From: Pectinophora gossypiella
Lineage: Eukaryota > Arthropoda > Insecta > Lepidoptera > Gelechiidae
Length of the DNA stretch: 64,000 bases
NCBI RefSeq assembly: GCF_024362695.1
Contig: NC_065422.1
Span: forward strand, 496,001 to 560,000
Direction: 5' to 3'
The position numbers and the translations under genes were made by a program. This document shows positions 29,801-39,393 of this stretch, in pieces. Each line of letters starts with the position of its first letter. Positions within the stretch are counted from its first letter, which is position 1. The notes under the pieces are model-generated. The model made no database searches and was not told the origin of the DNA. It was given only the letters and a program-made list of their open reading frames with translations.

Positions 29801-30014
29801 TATGGCACGGGTTACTAGTCACTTATATACAGAAAATATAATATAAGTAAGTAACATCACGCGTCATTCCTTTTTATTTCGGCGATTCTAATTTACTGCT
29901 TTTCTTCGCACATTCTGAATTTGATTAGGGTGTGATCGTCTAGACATTTCCTTTTTGACTTTACTCTGTTATTTTGTTACCAACTGTTTTCCGTTTATGT
30001 GTAGCTCTAATTAA
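29801..30014. other. No gene seen
   Basis: Unassigned spacer between the two duplicated units. Confidence 0.3.
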
Positions 30015-30505
30015 AATTTATTCATAGTAGTTTAGGTAAAAAATAAATTGCTTATTAGCTTGTAAGCTAATTTGTAATATTATGAAGCATAAAGTTAAGT
30101 GTTCTTATCATCATCTCCTTAGCATTATCCCGTTTTTTCACAGGGTTCGCTTACCTAACCTGAAGATTTGACAGTGCCATCTGCGGAAAATCAACAATAA
30201 GTCACGTCAAAAAAAAACAGGTCCGGTTTAATTACAGAAGCGACTGCCTGTCTGACCTTCCAACCCGCGAAGGGAAAACCAGCCCAATACAAGTTAGGTC
30301 ACATATTTCCGAAAATGAATTTCTCGGGAATGTGGGTTTCCTTACGACGTTTTCCTTCACCGCTGAGCACGTGATAATCATTTTCGCTCCAAACATGAAT
30401 TCGAAACAAATTCGACAATCATTGGTTAAGGCCTGTGATGGATTCGAAGCTGCGACCTCAAAGTGAGAGGCAAGCGTTCTACCAACTGGGCTACCACGGC
30501 TCCTT
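30015..30505 (-). mobile_element. Duplicated unit, copy 2: flank plus SINE-B
   Basis: Flank with CTTATTAGCTTGTAAGCTAA, then a full SINE-B (30,105-30,505) with head GTAGCCCAGTTGGTAGAACG on the minus strand. Interrupted at 30,175-30,216 by a 42 bp R10 tail. Confidence 0.65.
30175..30216 (+). mobile_element. 42 bp R10 retroelement tip inside SINE-B, 4 bp TSD
   Basis: TGCCATCTGCGG, ACAATAAGTCACGTC and an A tail, with ACAG on both sides. Removing it restores the SINE-B consensus (TTTGACAG followed by GTCCGG). Confidence 0.65.
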
Positions 30506-30689
30506 AGTATTCTAATTCTTTATTTAAATAAATAGTATGTAGCTTTGCCCACCTAGTAGTATGCATCTATCGTTTGTTCTACTGTTATGTACCTATGAAC
30601 GCTTCAATAGCATCATGCAAAGGCGACTGATGGTTATTTGATTACGCAGTCATCGGAGAAATCAATAGAGCTGGCAAACACAAGAGAAT

Positions 30690-30850
30690 ATGTATTGTAT
30701 GAATCTACACACAGGATCACGCCAATTTCCCGTCGGGGTAGGCAGAGCCTACAGAATTCCTGAGAAGATCCTCTTACAGAACAGTCGTTTCTTCCACTCT
30801 CATCTAAGTCTTCATGCGTGCTCGCTGGTACTCTTGACCTGGCCTCTAAG
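30690..30850 (-). mobile_element. RTE-like 3' UTR fragment
   Basis: CCAATTTCCCGTCGGGGTAG, GCAGAGCCTACAGAATTCC and the GATCCTCTTAC stretch resemble the 3' UTR next to the RTE fragment at 5,530. Confidence 0.4.
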
Positions 30851-30889
30851 ACCTGCCTGGCCTGGTATAAATCTAGTTAGGTATACTTA

Positions 30890-31320
30890 TTATAATCAAA
30901 ACAACAAATACTTTATTGCACAAAGAGGAAATCACTACATAGTATAAAACAAAGGCGCTTTTTCTGTCCCTATATCTGTCCCTTATGTACGCTTAAATCT
31001 TTAAAACTACGCAACCGATTTTGATGCAGTTTCTTTTAATAAATAGAGTGATTCAAGAGAAAGGTTTATATGTATAATAATATCCATTAAATAATGGAGA
31101 AATACTGTTATTTTTGAGGTTTTTAATGTGATAACGTAAACATTATTTTTTTTCGAAGCCGGGGCGGATCTCTAGTACAAAATAAAAAACAAAAGAGAAA
31201 CATAAAGAGTACAATTGGCGGCCTTATTGCTAAGTAGCAGTCTCTTCCAGGTAAGCTTTAAGTATTTTAGGAGATGTTTAATATTATATAATTTAGCGGC
31301 ATAGTGCAGCATAGGAATAC
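30890..31320 (-). mobile_element. LINE 3' UTR split by a Helitron
   Basis: The minus strand ends CAATAAAGTATTTGTTGTTT at 30,900 and continues after the Helitron-like insert (31,176-31,320: GGCGGCCTTATTGCTAAGTA, GCAGTCTCTTCCAGG). Non-coding. Confidence 0.45.
30955..31175 (+). mobile_element. Helitron-like 3' end fragment
   Basis: CTACGCAACCGATTTTGATG, AGAGTGATTCAAGAGAAAGG, GGAGAAATACTGTTATTTTT and a 3' end GGGGCGGATCTCTAG followed by T. The CTAG end and wording fit moth Helitrons. No Rep/helicase. Confidence 0.55.
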
Positions 31321-31324
31321 TTGT

Positions 31325-31675
31325 ACATCATCATCCCCTAGCATTGTCCCGTTTTTCACAGGGTCCGCTTACCTAACCTCAAGATTTGACAGGTCCGGTA
31401 TTTTACAGAAGACGACTGCCTGTCTGACCTTCCAATCCTACCCGCTATGGGAAAACCAGCCCAAAAATAGGTTCAACTCCGAATCGCATTTCTCGGGAAT
31501 GTGAGTTTCTTCACGATTTTTCCTTCACCGCTGACCACGTGACAATAATTTACGATCCAAATATTAATTCGAAAACAAATTCGACAATCATTGATTTAGG
31601 CCTGTGTTGGAATCGAACCTGCGACCTCAAAGTGAGAGGCAAGCGTTCTATTAACTAGGCTGTCACGGCCGGCAT
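31325..31675 (-). mobile_element. SINE-B, full length
   Basis: Minus-strand: head with TAGTTAATAGAACGC and GGTTCGATTCC, body ATTGTCACGTGGTCAGCGGT, end GACAATGCTAGGGGATGATG. Confidence 0.75.
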
Positions 31676-31759
31676 AGGTATACTTGTTAAAAATAAATTA
31701 CAAAGATAGATACACTTAAAAGTACTTACTACTATAACTACATAATAATATGCACTATG

Positions 31760-31862
31760 AATTAATCTAATCTAATCTAGCCTACAAGATCCCACTGCTG
31801 GGCAAAAACCTTCCCTTCCTCTTTCCATTTTTCGCGGTCCTGTGCGTACTCCACAGGACTTT
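31760..31862 (-). pseudogene. RTE 3' tip with GATTA tail
   Basis: The minus strand reads TGGAGTACGCACAGGACCGC, GAAAAATGGAAAGAGGAAGG and CCCAGCAGTGGGATCTTGTA, then TAGATTAGATTAG. Same family as 25,841-25,932. Confidence 0.6.
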
Positions 31863-32032
31863 GAACTACATAATATTAATACACATATAATATCCATTTA
31901 TAGTGCAGCTGAGTTTAATATCGAATATCTATTGGTTCGATATTACCCACTCCGATAACGCACAGTGGACCATCTTAATAGACTAAAGGGGAAATTTGAG
32001 CCCACTAACATAACATAACTTTACCCGCCCCA

Positions 32033-32640
32033 GTTTTGACGTGACATATTGTAGATTTAGTAGGCCTGACAAACGGGGAGTGCTGAGGGCTCTCAACCGC
32101 TCTCAAATTTAAGACATCAGGCTTGAGGGTGTCCAGTTGAGCGCGAACCTCGGCTCAGGGGACGGCTCTTCTTCTATCGTGTGGGTTGTGAGATGGAGTA
32201 CCAACCCCATCAACCCTGGTGTCAGGGTTACTATTGAGCCGCCAAAGGCCCCTGACATAGCTCATGTAACGACTACTTACTTACGTCACTAATTATTTTA
32301 AACTAGTAACCGGAACCAACGGCTTAACGTGCCTTCCGAAGCACGGATCATCTTACTTTCGGACGATCAGGTGATCAGCTTGTAATATCCTAACCAAACT
32401 AGGCACCATTTAATTTTTGTGATATGTCCCCACCGGGAATCGACCCCAGGACCTCTGGATCGTAAGCCTAACGCTCAACCACTGGACCACGGAGGTCGGA
32501 AGTGGTCGGAGGAGGGGACTGCTGAGAGGATTATATTTAAAAGAATTAATCGACCCTAGTGATCGATACACGGCCCAGCGATAAGATCTGAATGAGGGAA
32601 ATCGTCAAGCACGCCAGCAGTCCTGAAGTGTTTGTTATTT
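32033..32640 (-). mobile_element. Retroelement R10 copy split by SINE-A
   Basis: Minus strand: starts near 32,640 (CGTGCTTGACGATTTCCCTC region), runs through GGTCGATTAATTC, jumps the SINE-A at 32,164-32,512, continues GAGCCGAGGTTCGCGC and ends AATATGTCACGTCAAAA at 32,033. Confidence 0.55.
32164..32512 (-). mobile_element. SINE-A (HaSE2-like), 7 bp TSD, nested in R10
   Basis: Flanked by AGGGGAC at 32,157-32,163 and 32,513-32,519. Head GGTCCAGTGGTTGAGCGTTA, B box variant GGGGTCGATTCCCGG, central domain, GTCAGGGGCCTTTGGCGGCT and TTGATGGGGTTGGTACTCCA, ending in an AGAAGAAG stretch. Confidence 0.8.
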
Positions 32641-33299
32641 CAAGCTGGTTCGCTGCCTCTATAGCTAGAGTAATCGGGTTGTCAGTTTCGTACATTTTTT
32701 GTCCTTCTATAACCCATTAGTTCACCTCGGACACTCCATTCATTTTTGTTCATCTTTTTCCGTCCGAAATATTGCACCTTTAAGCTTTATTACCTTCACC
32801 TTTAGAAGAGGATTCACTGTTTCCAAGAAAACCTTTCCTTGAAAAGGGCAACATTTTCCACTTCACAATGTTTTTTTAACGACACAGTCTCGTTCGTTGG
32901 GGACTCGTACAAGTATGATCCTCTGAAATTTCCCTAATTAAAATTAACGATGCTACTGTCGTCTTGGACCCTAGTCAAACCGCAATTTGTCTGCGCGACT
33001 GCCTCCACGAATTAATCTGACCAGGATAATAATAAACAAAACAAAACAGTACGGTTATCCTCTCGAATGGATTGCATCGCCTGTCAAGAAAATTAGTTGC
33101 ACAAGTTCCTGCGTTTGAAAACTTTCCACGAAGCAGAGATGCGGGGGTGATTCTCAGAAATTTTTCATAATTACCTCAGAGTTTTGAAGAAATAATTTGA
33201 GTACCGTTCTTGTCGAGAGATTTTGAGGTTTAAATTTGGGTTCATTATTTTTATTTACTTGGAAAAGCAACTTTATTTCTTGTTTGTTAGTTTTACAAT
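32641..33299. other. No gene seen
   Basis: No domain-bearing frame. This is the sequence just downstream of the LINE 3' end. Confidence 0.3.
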
Positions 33300-33558
33300 T
33301 AGAATAGAATAGAATAGAATAGAAGTTTATTGCAAGTCACAAGTTATACAAGGTGTTGTAATAAATATGCGTACATGTGACGCCCTGCTAGGGCACAGCA
33401 AACAATAGGGGCAACTAGTTGCCGATTACTTAAAAATAATAACAATAAAAAAGGAATCTATAACTAACATATCTTAAATCTACTCTTTAGGAACTTTACA
33501 CTTAAATTAATAACCTATAATAGCTATTTATTTAGAGCAATTGAAGGATAACTACCTA
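33300..33558 (-). other. CR1-like LINE 3' UTR with pentamer tail
   Basis: Non-coding, ending CAATAAACTTCTATTCTATT and further TCTAT units. The simple tail replaces a poly-A, as in CR1 elements. Confidence 0.65.
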
Positions 33559-34782
33559 CTATATATATTTATTTATATCATCATTAAAAAATTCTGTAAT
33601 ATTATAATAACATTTACTAATAAGGAATGTTTTTAGAGTATTAGAGAATAAATTAACTTTTTCAGTACTTTTTATTTTATTCGGTAGATGGTTGTATATT
33701 TTTATTAGCATGTGATGGGGACTATTAGATACTAGTTTCATACTTGTTGCCGGTTTTATCAATTTATATTTGTTGCGATCATTTCTTTTTTTACTACTAT
33801 CCATTGGTGTGTATAAGTCTGGGTTATTTCTAATAAATTTGCATGACTCGAGTATGTAGATAGAAGTAAGGGTCAATATTTTGTGTTTTATAAAATAAGA
33901 TCTGCAAGATACTGTTTGTTCAATGTTAACTAGGATTCGTACACATTTCTTTTGTATTATAAATATGTCTTGTACATCACAGGAGTTACCCCATATTATG
34001 ATGCCATACGACAATCTTGAATGCGCATACGCGTAATATGCTGCAAGCGCCGTGTTGAAGTCCGATGCGCGTTTCAGTTGGTAGAGCGCGTAGGTGAAAG
34101 ACGACAGCTTGTTTTTTAATCTTTGTATATGTGATTTCCACGTCATATTCATATCGAGATCTATTCCTAATAAAGTTGTATAGTTAACTGATTCTAATAT
34201 AGTATTATTATGGTTGTAAAATATTTGTAATGGTCTTTTTTGTGAAGGTTTAAATTGGATAATTTTGGTTTTCTTTAGATTCAATTCCAGGTTATGGGTA
34301 GTTAGCCAAGTTAAAATGGTATTTAAAGTAGTATTTAGTTTATTTTCTAATTCATTATTATCTGAGCAAGATATTAAGATTGATACATCGTCTGCAAAAA
34401 TAACACAATCTTCATTGATAACATTAGGAAGAGAATTTATGTAAATAATAAAAAGTAAGCATCCTAAGACACTACCTTGTGGTATAGAGCCATTGGAACG
34501 CATTTCATTAGACCTTATATGCTCGATTTTTCCAGTTTCGAAGTTGGTATATTTAATTTGGACATATTGTGTTCGATTCTCAAGATAAGATTTAAACCAT
34601 TTGTGCGCTACTCCTCTTACTCCTAATGTAAATAAATTATCTAATAAAGTTTCGTGGCGGACTCTATCATACGCCTTGCTCATATCCAATAAAAGTCCTA
34701 TTGCGCATTTTTTATTATCTATAATGTCAAAAATTTTCTGTACATACTTATATATTGCTAACGTTGTTGAATGTTTTTTCTA
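33559..34782 (-). pseudogene. CR1-like LINE ORF2, downstream part: RT palm to C-terminus
   Basis: Reverse transcriptase that would copy the element RNA by target-primed reverse transcription in the nucleus. The frame holds motif A (LLLDMSKAYDRVRHETLL), motif B (NGSIPQGSVLGCLLF), motif C with the catalytic Asp pair (VIFADDVSIL, near 34,378-34,405) and motif D (LELNLKKTKII), then thumb and C-terminal region to a stop at 33,559. The first Met of the open frame (34,689) is not a true start: the frame is continuous upstream to about 34,782 and is the +1-shifted continuation of the part at 34,758-36,461. No CCHC knuckle is visible at the C-terminus, as expected for CR1. Confidence 0.85.
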
Positions 34783-36461
34783 AAGCCATATTGTTTTTCA
34801 TGTAACAGTTTATATTTTTCAAGAAAGTTATTTAAGCGCTTTGCAATTGTCGTTTCAAATATCTTGGCTGATGTTGGTAAGAGTGCTACAGGGCGATAGT
34901 TATTTAAATCAGTTGTAGGTCCTTTTTTATGGACTGGTTTTATTATAGAGACTTTTAGTTTTTCGGGGAAGGTACCCTCGTTGAAGGATTGATTTATCAT
35001 TGTAGTATAAGGGGCAGTTAAAATATCAGCACATTTTCTAATTAGTTTTGGGGGGAGGTCGTCTATTCCAAATGAATCTTTATTTTTCAGGTTTTTAATA
35101 ATGTGGTTTATTTCAGAGGGTTCGACAGGACATAGAAAGAAGGAATTGAGTATTGTATTCGATGTTTCAGGATGTATGAAGGAGTTTGTTTTTAGGGTAG
35201 TAGTGTTAACGTTTCCTATTGACGTAAAATATCTATTGAATTCGTGTGCAATTTTTTGTGGATTTTCTGTATAGTCCGTTAATAAGTTTAGCCGAATATT
35301 AGTTTTATTTGAGTAATCACATTTGTTTGTTTCATTTTTTATTATATTCCACATACATCGCATTTTATTTTCAGAAGTATTATATTTACGTTTGTTTGAA
35401 ATTCTTTTAGAACACCTTACAGCAGATTTTAGTATTTTACAATATTTTTTATAATTTTCTTTTAATGTTTCATTTTTTGTTTGTGTTATAAGTAGTTTTA
35501 ATAATCTTTTATTTCGACATGACTTTTTTAGTCCGGGTGTTAAATATTTATTTATTTGTTTAATATTAATTTTTATAATTACTTTAGGTATGCATTTATT
35601 TAAGGCATTTTGTAGTATGTTGTTGAATATAGTATAATTTTCATTTAAAGTTTTGTTAGGATTTAGTTCATTCTCCCAATTTATTTTAGATATCATGTTT
35701 TTAAATGAGTGGATATTACGATCAGTAAATATTCTTTTTTCTATAAGAAAGTGTTTTAGATTTTTGATATAAAGTGGTGTATTAAATATCACTCCTTGGT
35801 GGTCAGAAAAACCGAATTCGAAAACGCTAGCCTTTGAGTGTTTTAAATTAAAGTTAGTAAAAACCAAATCTATGCACCTTGCGCTAGATTTTGTTATACG
35901 CGTGGGTGTTGTAACTTTTTGATGTAAATTATATGTTAACATTAATGTACAAAGTCTACTCTTTTCCTTTTCATCGAGAAAGTTTATATTTAAATCTCCT
36001 ACTATAATTATATTTTTATCGTTGTCTTTTTTATTTATAAGTTTTAAAGTTTTTCCTAGCATGTTATAGAATACTTCAATTTCTCTACTACTATTTGGCC
36101 AATATAGATTTATAATTAGTATGTTTGCTTTAGTAAGTTCTATTGCACATATTTCAAATATCATTTCTTTAGATAGCGATGATATATCTACTCGTTCTCG
36201 ATATTCTAATCCCTTTTTAATAAAGATACACACGCCGCCTCCTTCATGTTCTTCACGACAGTATGATGATCCCATAATATAGTTGTTAACATTTACTAAT
36301 TTCTGTTTTTCAGGTGATAACCAGGTCTCTGTTATACATAGGGCGCTCAGTTCGGGTTTATCGTCAGTTAGTGCTTCTAGTATATGAATTTTATTATATA
36401 GGCTTTGTACGTTTTGATTTAATAACGTAAATTCGCTGCCTTTAGTTGCGAAATGTATTAT
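34758..36461 (-). pseudogene. CR1-like LINE ORF2, upstream part: endonuclease and RT fingers
   Basis: The frame opens upstream of the first Met: LLNQNVQSLYNKI and ALCITETWL give the start of an APE-like endonuclease, followed by GGGVCIFIKKG, VGDLNINF (35,978-36,002), SARCIDLVFTNF and the FSDHQGV histidine near 35,800. Then comes the RT finger region with SFGIDDLPPKLIRK, GTFPEKLKVSIIKPVHKKG and NNYRPVALLPTSAKIFE. It overlaps the end of ORF1 in another frame, so ORF2 has no obvious own ATG before Met at 36,275. The frame ends at a premature TAG (34,758-34,760) right after YGFRKN, because one base is missing from the T6 run at 34,774-34,779 (plus strand). Confidence 0.85.
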
Positions 36462-37734
36462 TTTTGTTTTGGTTTGATATAGGTTGTGTTTTTGTTTCAG
36501 GAGGAGAATTGAATATGGCGCTTTCCGAGTTAGTAGGATCTTTGCGTCGCGTGGTGCTAATATTTAGTGTGTTTTGTTCATCTGTATATATTTGTGATTT
36601 ATATTCTTTGCCATTGATAATTAGCTTATTTCCTCTGAAAATAGCATGCTTCCCTTCTCTTCTCGATTGTTTTAGGATATCTTTTAATTTATTTCGTTCA
36701 CGTATCTGGTCTTCGTCTAGCAGCTCAGAGATCGCCAATCCAGTTCCGGCAAAGCTTCGGCGGTTCCATAGTAAATAGTTTGTCATTCTCTTGCTAAGCA
36801 ATTCAATGAGTAAAGGTCTGCGATATCCTTTTTTGCCTAGTCTTTTGATATCTTCTATATATTCTTCCAGGTCGACGTTCGTAATATCGTAGAATACGCT
36901 TCTCACTCGTTCGTAGAGCTCGCTTTCATGTTCCCATGCTATCTCTTCAAGGCCATAAAGGATTATTTTTTTGCTGGTGTCGGTATTTTTAGGAGGAGAA
37001 GATTTGCTCTGAAAATGTTTTTGTAGGTTACTTATTTCTTGTTTCAGTTTAGAATTTTCATTGTTCAAAGTGGTTATTTTTTGGTCAAGATTTTCAATTT
37101 TTGTGTAAAGTTGTTCGTTTTTAGCATTAAAGCTATTTAGTCTCACATTAATATCTTGTTGTATTTGGAGCAGCGAGTGTCGCATTTCTTCTTTTATCAT
37201 TATTCTTACATCGGCTCTTATTTGGTCGAGTATGTCTCGCTTTTGTAGATCTAACTTCTTATCTAAAAGTTCGCTCATTTGTTCCAATGTTATCGAAGTT
37301 GACTGAGGTGTATTTGTAGACACAGTAAGACCACTCATAGGTGGTTCTAAAGGCACAGTTTCGCCAAGGAAGCTTGGGCTTTCAGCTCCATCCGAGTGAT
37401 CTGAGTTGTATGACAAGTTTCTGTCTCTGTCCACAATATTTTTCATTTGTCTTTTCCTGTATGTTACGTTAGTTAGTTCAATACTAGATAAATCGAGGTG
37501 TTTGTTTGGAGTATCCATAAGTTGTTTAACTGGTGTTTCATCCGCTCGATGTGCCCGTGAAATGTAGCGTTTGCATTCAGGGCAGTTCCAACTTCCTTCC
37601 AAGGTGTCTTTATTTGCAATAATGTATTCTTTCGTAAAGCTTAAACACTGGTAGTGATAGTGTTTTTGGCATTTAGTGCAAGCTATATCATCACTCACAT
37701 TAATGTGGACCGCACACGCAGCACAATTTCTCAT
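36442..37734 (-). CDS. CR1-like LINE ORF1 protein
   Basis: 430 residues, intact. Expected to bind the element RNA and act as a chaperone in the ribonucleoprotein (family role). Residues 4-54 form a C4HC3 PHD finger: Cys4, Cys7, Cys19, Cys22, His27 (or His25), Cys30, Cys51, Cys54. A Ser/Pro-rich linker follows, then a long coiled coil at about 149-242 (heptad-rich, ending in NNENSKLKQEISNLQKHF), then a C-terminal domain at about 256-385 beginning KKIILYGLEEIAWEHE. It starts at ATG 37,734 and stops at TAA just before the ORF2 endonuclease frame, which overlaps it. Confidence 0.85.
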   Translation of the reverse strand: MRNCAACAVHINVSDDIACTKCQKHYHYQCLSFTKEYIIANKDTLEGSWNCPECKRYISRAHRADETPVKQLMDTPNKHLDLSSIELTNVTYRKRQMKNIVDRDRNLSYNSDHSDGAESPSFLGETVPLEPPMSGLTVSTNTPQSTSITLEQMSELLDKKLDLQKRDILDQIRADVRIMIKEEMRHSLLQIQQDINVRLNSFNAKNEQLYTKIENLDQKITTLNNENSKLKQEISNLQKHFQSKSSPPKNTDTSKKIILYGLEEIAWEHESELYERVRSVFYDITNVDLEEYIEDIKRLGKKGYRRPLLIELLSKRMTNYLLWNRRSFAGTGLAISELLDEDQIRERNKLKDILKQSRREGKHAIFRGNKLIINGKEYKSQIYTDEQNTLNISTTRRKDPTNSESAIFNSPPETKTQPISNQNKNNTFRN

Positions 37735-38280
37735 TTTGAATTAGAAATAGTCGCCCTCTAGTGTTGAATAGAAGTACCACTCAGTAATGATATGAAGTGT
37801 AAAGTTTCAACTCGACGCTAGATGGCAGTGTCTGTCTAAGTAACCAGTACTTCAACTAGATGTCATTAGCGTCTTTTAAGTATGCTTGTTTCTTTACACA
37901 TTAAAAATATAACGACGGGTATTTGAAAAATATACTAGATATTTCACTTTCAATTGCCTAATTTCACACTAAACAAGTTTAGAATCACTTAGTTTAAGTA
38001 TGAGAAGTACTTCTTATTAACTTTTTAGATTGTAATATGGTCTATTTTCTATATAATTCACTTTTTACTTCTTGAGTAATCACAAAACAAAGATGTTAAA
38101 TAATATAAAAAAATCACGAGTTTATTGTTCTACAAACACTTCTACGGATGAGTTGTCACTATATCCACATAATTAAACACTTTTTCTATACTTTAGGCAC
38201 TTTAAAAAAAAATATTTTAGCCGATTTATACCGAGGCGATGTTTACTGGTGCAGAGCTAGCGCCCTCTCTCAATTGTTGG
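37735..38280 (-). other. CR1-like LINE 5' UTR (promoter likely internal)
   Basis: No open frame; AT-rich after a GC-richer start (GAGAGAGGGCGCTAGCTCTG on the minus strand near 38,250-38,277). LINE promoters lie within the 5' UTR, so the transcription start is probably near 38,280 (inference). The 5' end is placed only by change of sequence character. Confidence 0.4.
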
Positions 38281-38449
38281 ACAGATAGAAGATTTTTGAC
38301 GTAAGTAGTTTCCTTTTTGTCTGTAAGAAATTTCTGGCATTGTATATAATATATTGTTGTTGTTCATGAATTTTGTCTGTTCTGAAGGTTCATGTTAGAG
38401 AGGTTGATATCTAATTTTCAGTTACGCAGTGAACGTGTTAAATCTTAAA
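38281..38449. other. No gene seen
   Basis: Spacer between the LINE and a SINE-E copy. Confidence 0.3.
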
Positions 38450-38594
38450 GCCCTTAATAGAACGCGAGCCTATTGCCAATACCGGGCACAAATTCTGGTA
38501 ACCACATGATATTAATTATCTACGATCCAATCATGAATTCAAACTCGGTTTCGATTTCGACAGTCAATTTACAGCCCGAGCCGGGATTCGAACT
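38450..38594 (-). mobile_element. SINE-E, head side
   Basis: AACCACATGATATTAATTAT, ATCCAATCATGAATTCAAAC and GAGCCGGGATTCGAAC, a B-box-like head on the minus strand. Confidence 0.5.
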
Positions 38595-39075
38595 CACTAG
38601 CATTGTCCCGTTTTTCACAGGGTCCACTTCATCATCATCAATTTAAGAGCCACGCTCTTGTCGGTGCAGCATTTTCCATGCAACTTTCAGGCAGAGTACT
38701 GCGGGACGGAAGGTAAGAGGGAAACCACTGCCCTATTTTCCTTAAAAAGAAGGGTCCACATACCCAACCTGAAAATTTGACAGGTCCGGTTTTTTACAGA
38801 AGCGACTAAGCAGTTGCTTCTGACACTGTCAGACAGGCGTCTCACCTTCTAACCCGCGAAGGAAAAACCAGCCAACCAGAAATTGCATTTCTCAGGAATG
38901 TGGGTTTCCTCACGATGGTTTCCTTCACCTTTCCTCACCATAATCATTTATGATCCAAACATGAATTCGAAAACAAATTCGACATACATTGGTTTAGGCC
39001 TGTGCTGGATTCGAACCTGCGACCTCAAAGTAAGAGACAAGCGTTCTACCAACTGAGTTACTACGGCTCCATCTA
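38595..39075 (-). mobile_element. SINE-B, full length, split by LINE insertion
   Basis: 3' end at 38,595-38,627, then after the insert at 38,628-38,750 it continues to a complete head at 39,010-39,075 (B box on the minus strand GGTTCGAATCCAGC). The flanks of the insert are duplicated. Confidence 0.75.
38628..38750 (-). mobile_element. LINE family T tail with 5' inversion, 9 bp TSD
   Basis: Flanked by AGGGTCCAC at 38,619-38,627 and 38,751-38,759. The 3' part (38,628-about 38,690) lies on the minus strand (GCACCGACAAGAGCGTGGCT, then TGATGATGATGA), but the upstream part (about 38,691-38,750: GCAGAGTACTGCGGGACGGA, CCACTGCCCTATTTTCC) lies on the plus strand. In the uninverted copy at 53,070-53,170 these two parts are contiguous. 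This is the layout made by twin priming. Confidence 0.75.
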
Positions 39076-39115
39076 CTACTTTAAAATTAAATCTGCACCA
39101 ATTACGTTATTCCGT

Positions 39116-39393
39116 CATCATCATCACCAGCCCATTAACATCCCCACTGCTGGGGCACGGGCCTTCCCTATGGATGGATGGATAGGGAGATCGGGCCTTA
39201 AACCACCACGCGGGCCCAGTGCGGATTGGTGGTTATTAACGACTGCTAATGCAGCCGGGACCAACGGCTTAGCGTGCCCTACGAAGCACGGAGGAACTCG
39301 AGATGAAAACTTTTTTTTTGTGGTCACCCATCCTATGACCGGCCTTTGTGAAAATTGCTTAACTTCAACAATCGCAGACCGAGCGCGTTTACC
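39116..39393 (-). mobile_element. SINE-H (HaSE3-like), second copy
   Basis: From TCATCATCATCACCAGCCC (TGATGA tail on the minus strand) through CCCCACTGCTGGGGCACG, the central domain and the 5S-like words GGTCACCCATCC and GTTGCTTAACTTC (plus strand shown approximately), ending in the tRNA-like CGAGCGCGTTTACCGC. A few head bases are missing. The 160-residue frame across it is a repeat artefact. Confidence 0.7.

Larger units (their letters stand above)
33300..38280 (-). mobile_element. Near full-length CR1-like LINE
   Basis: On the minus strand: about 545 bp of 5' UTR, ORF1, an overlapping ORF2 and a 3' UTR ending in a TTCTA repeat at 33,300-33,322 (AGAATAGAATAG on the plus strand). The pentamer-type tail, PHD finger in ORF1 and APE-type endonuclease plus RT in ORF2 fit the CR1 clade or a close relative (family knowledge). 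One frameshift in ORF2 is the only lesion I found, so the copy is young. The 5' boundary is approximate; no target duplication was identified. Confidence 0.8.

Noticed and set aside
36446..36778. 110-residue plus-strand frame
   Set aside because: Antisense shadow of LINE ORF1.
33300..38280. Retrovirus or LTR element
   Set aside because: No LTRs, protease or RNase H; the endonuclease-RT order and pentamer tail are those of a LINE.
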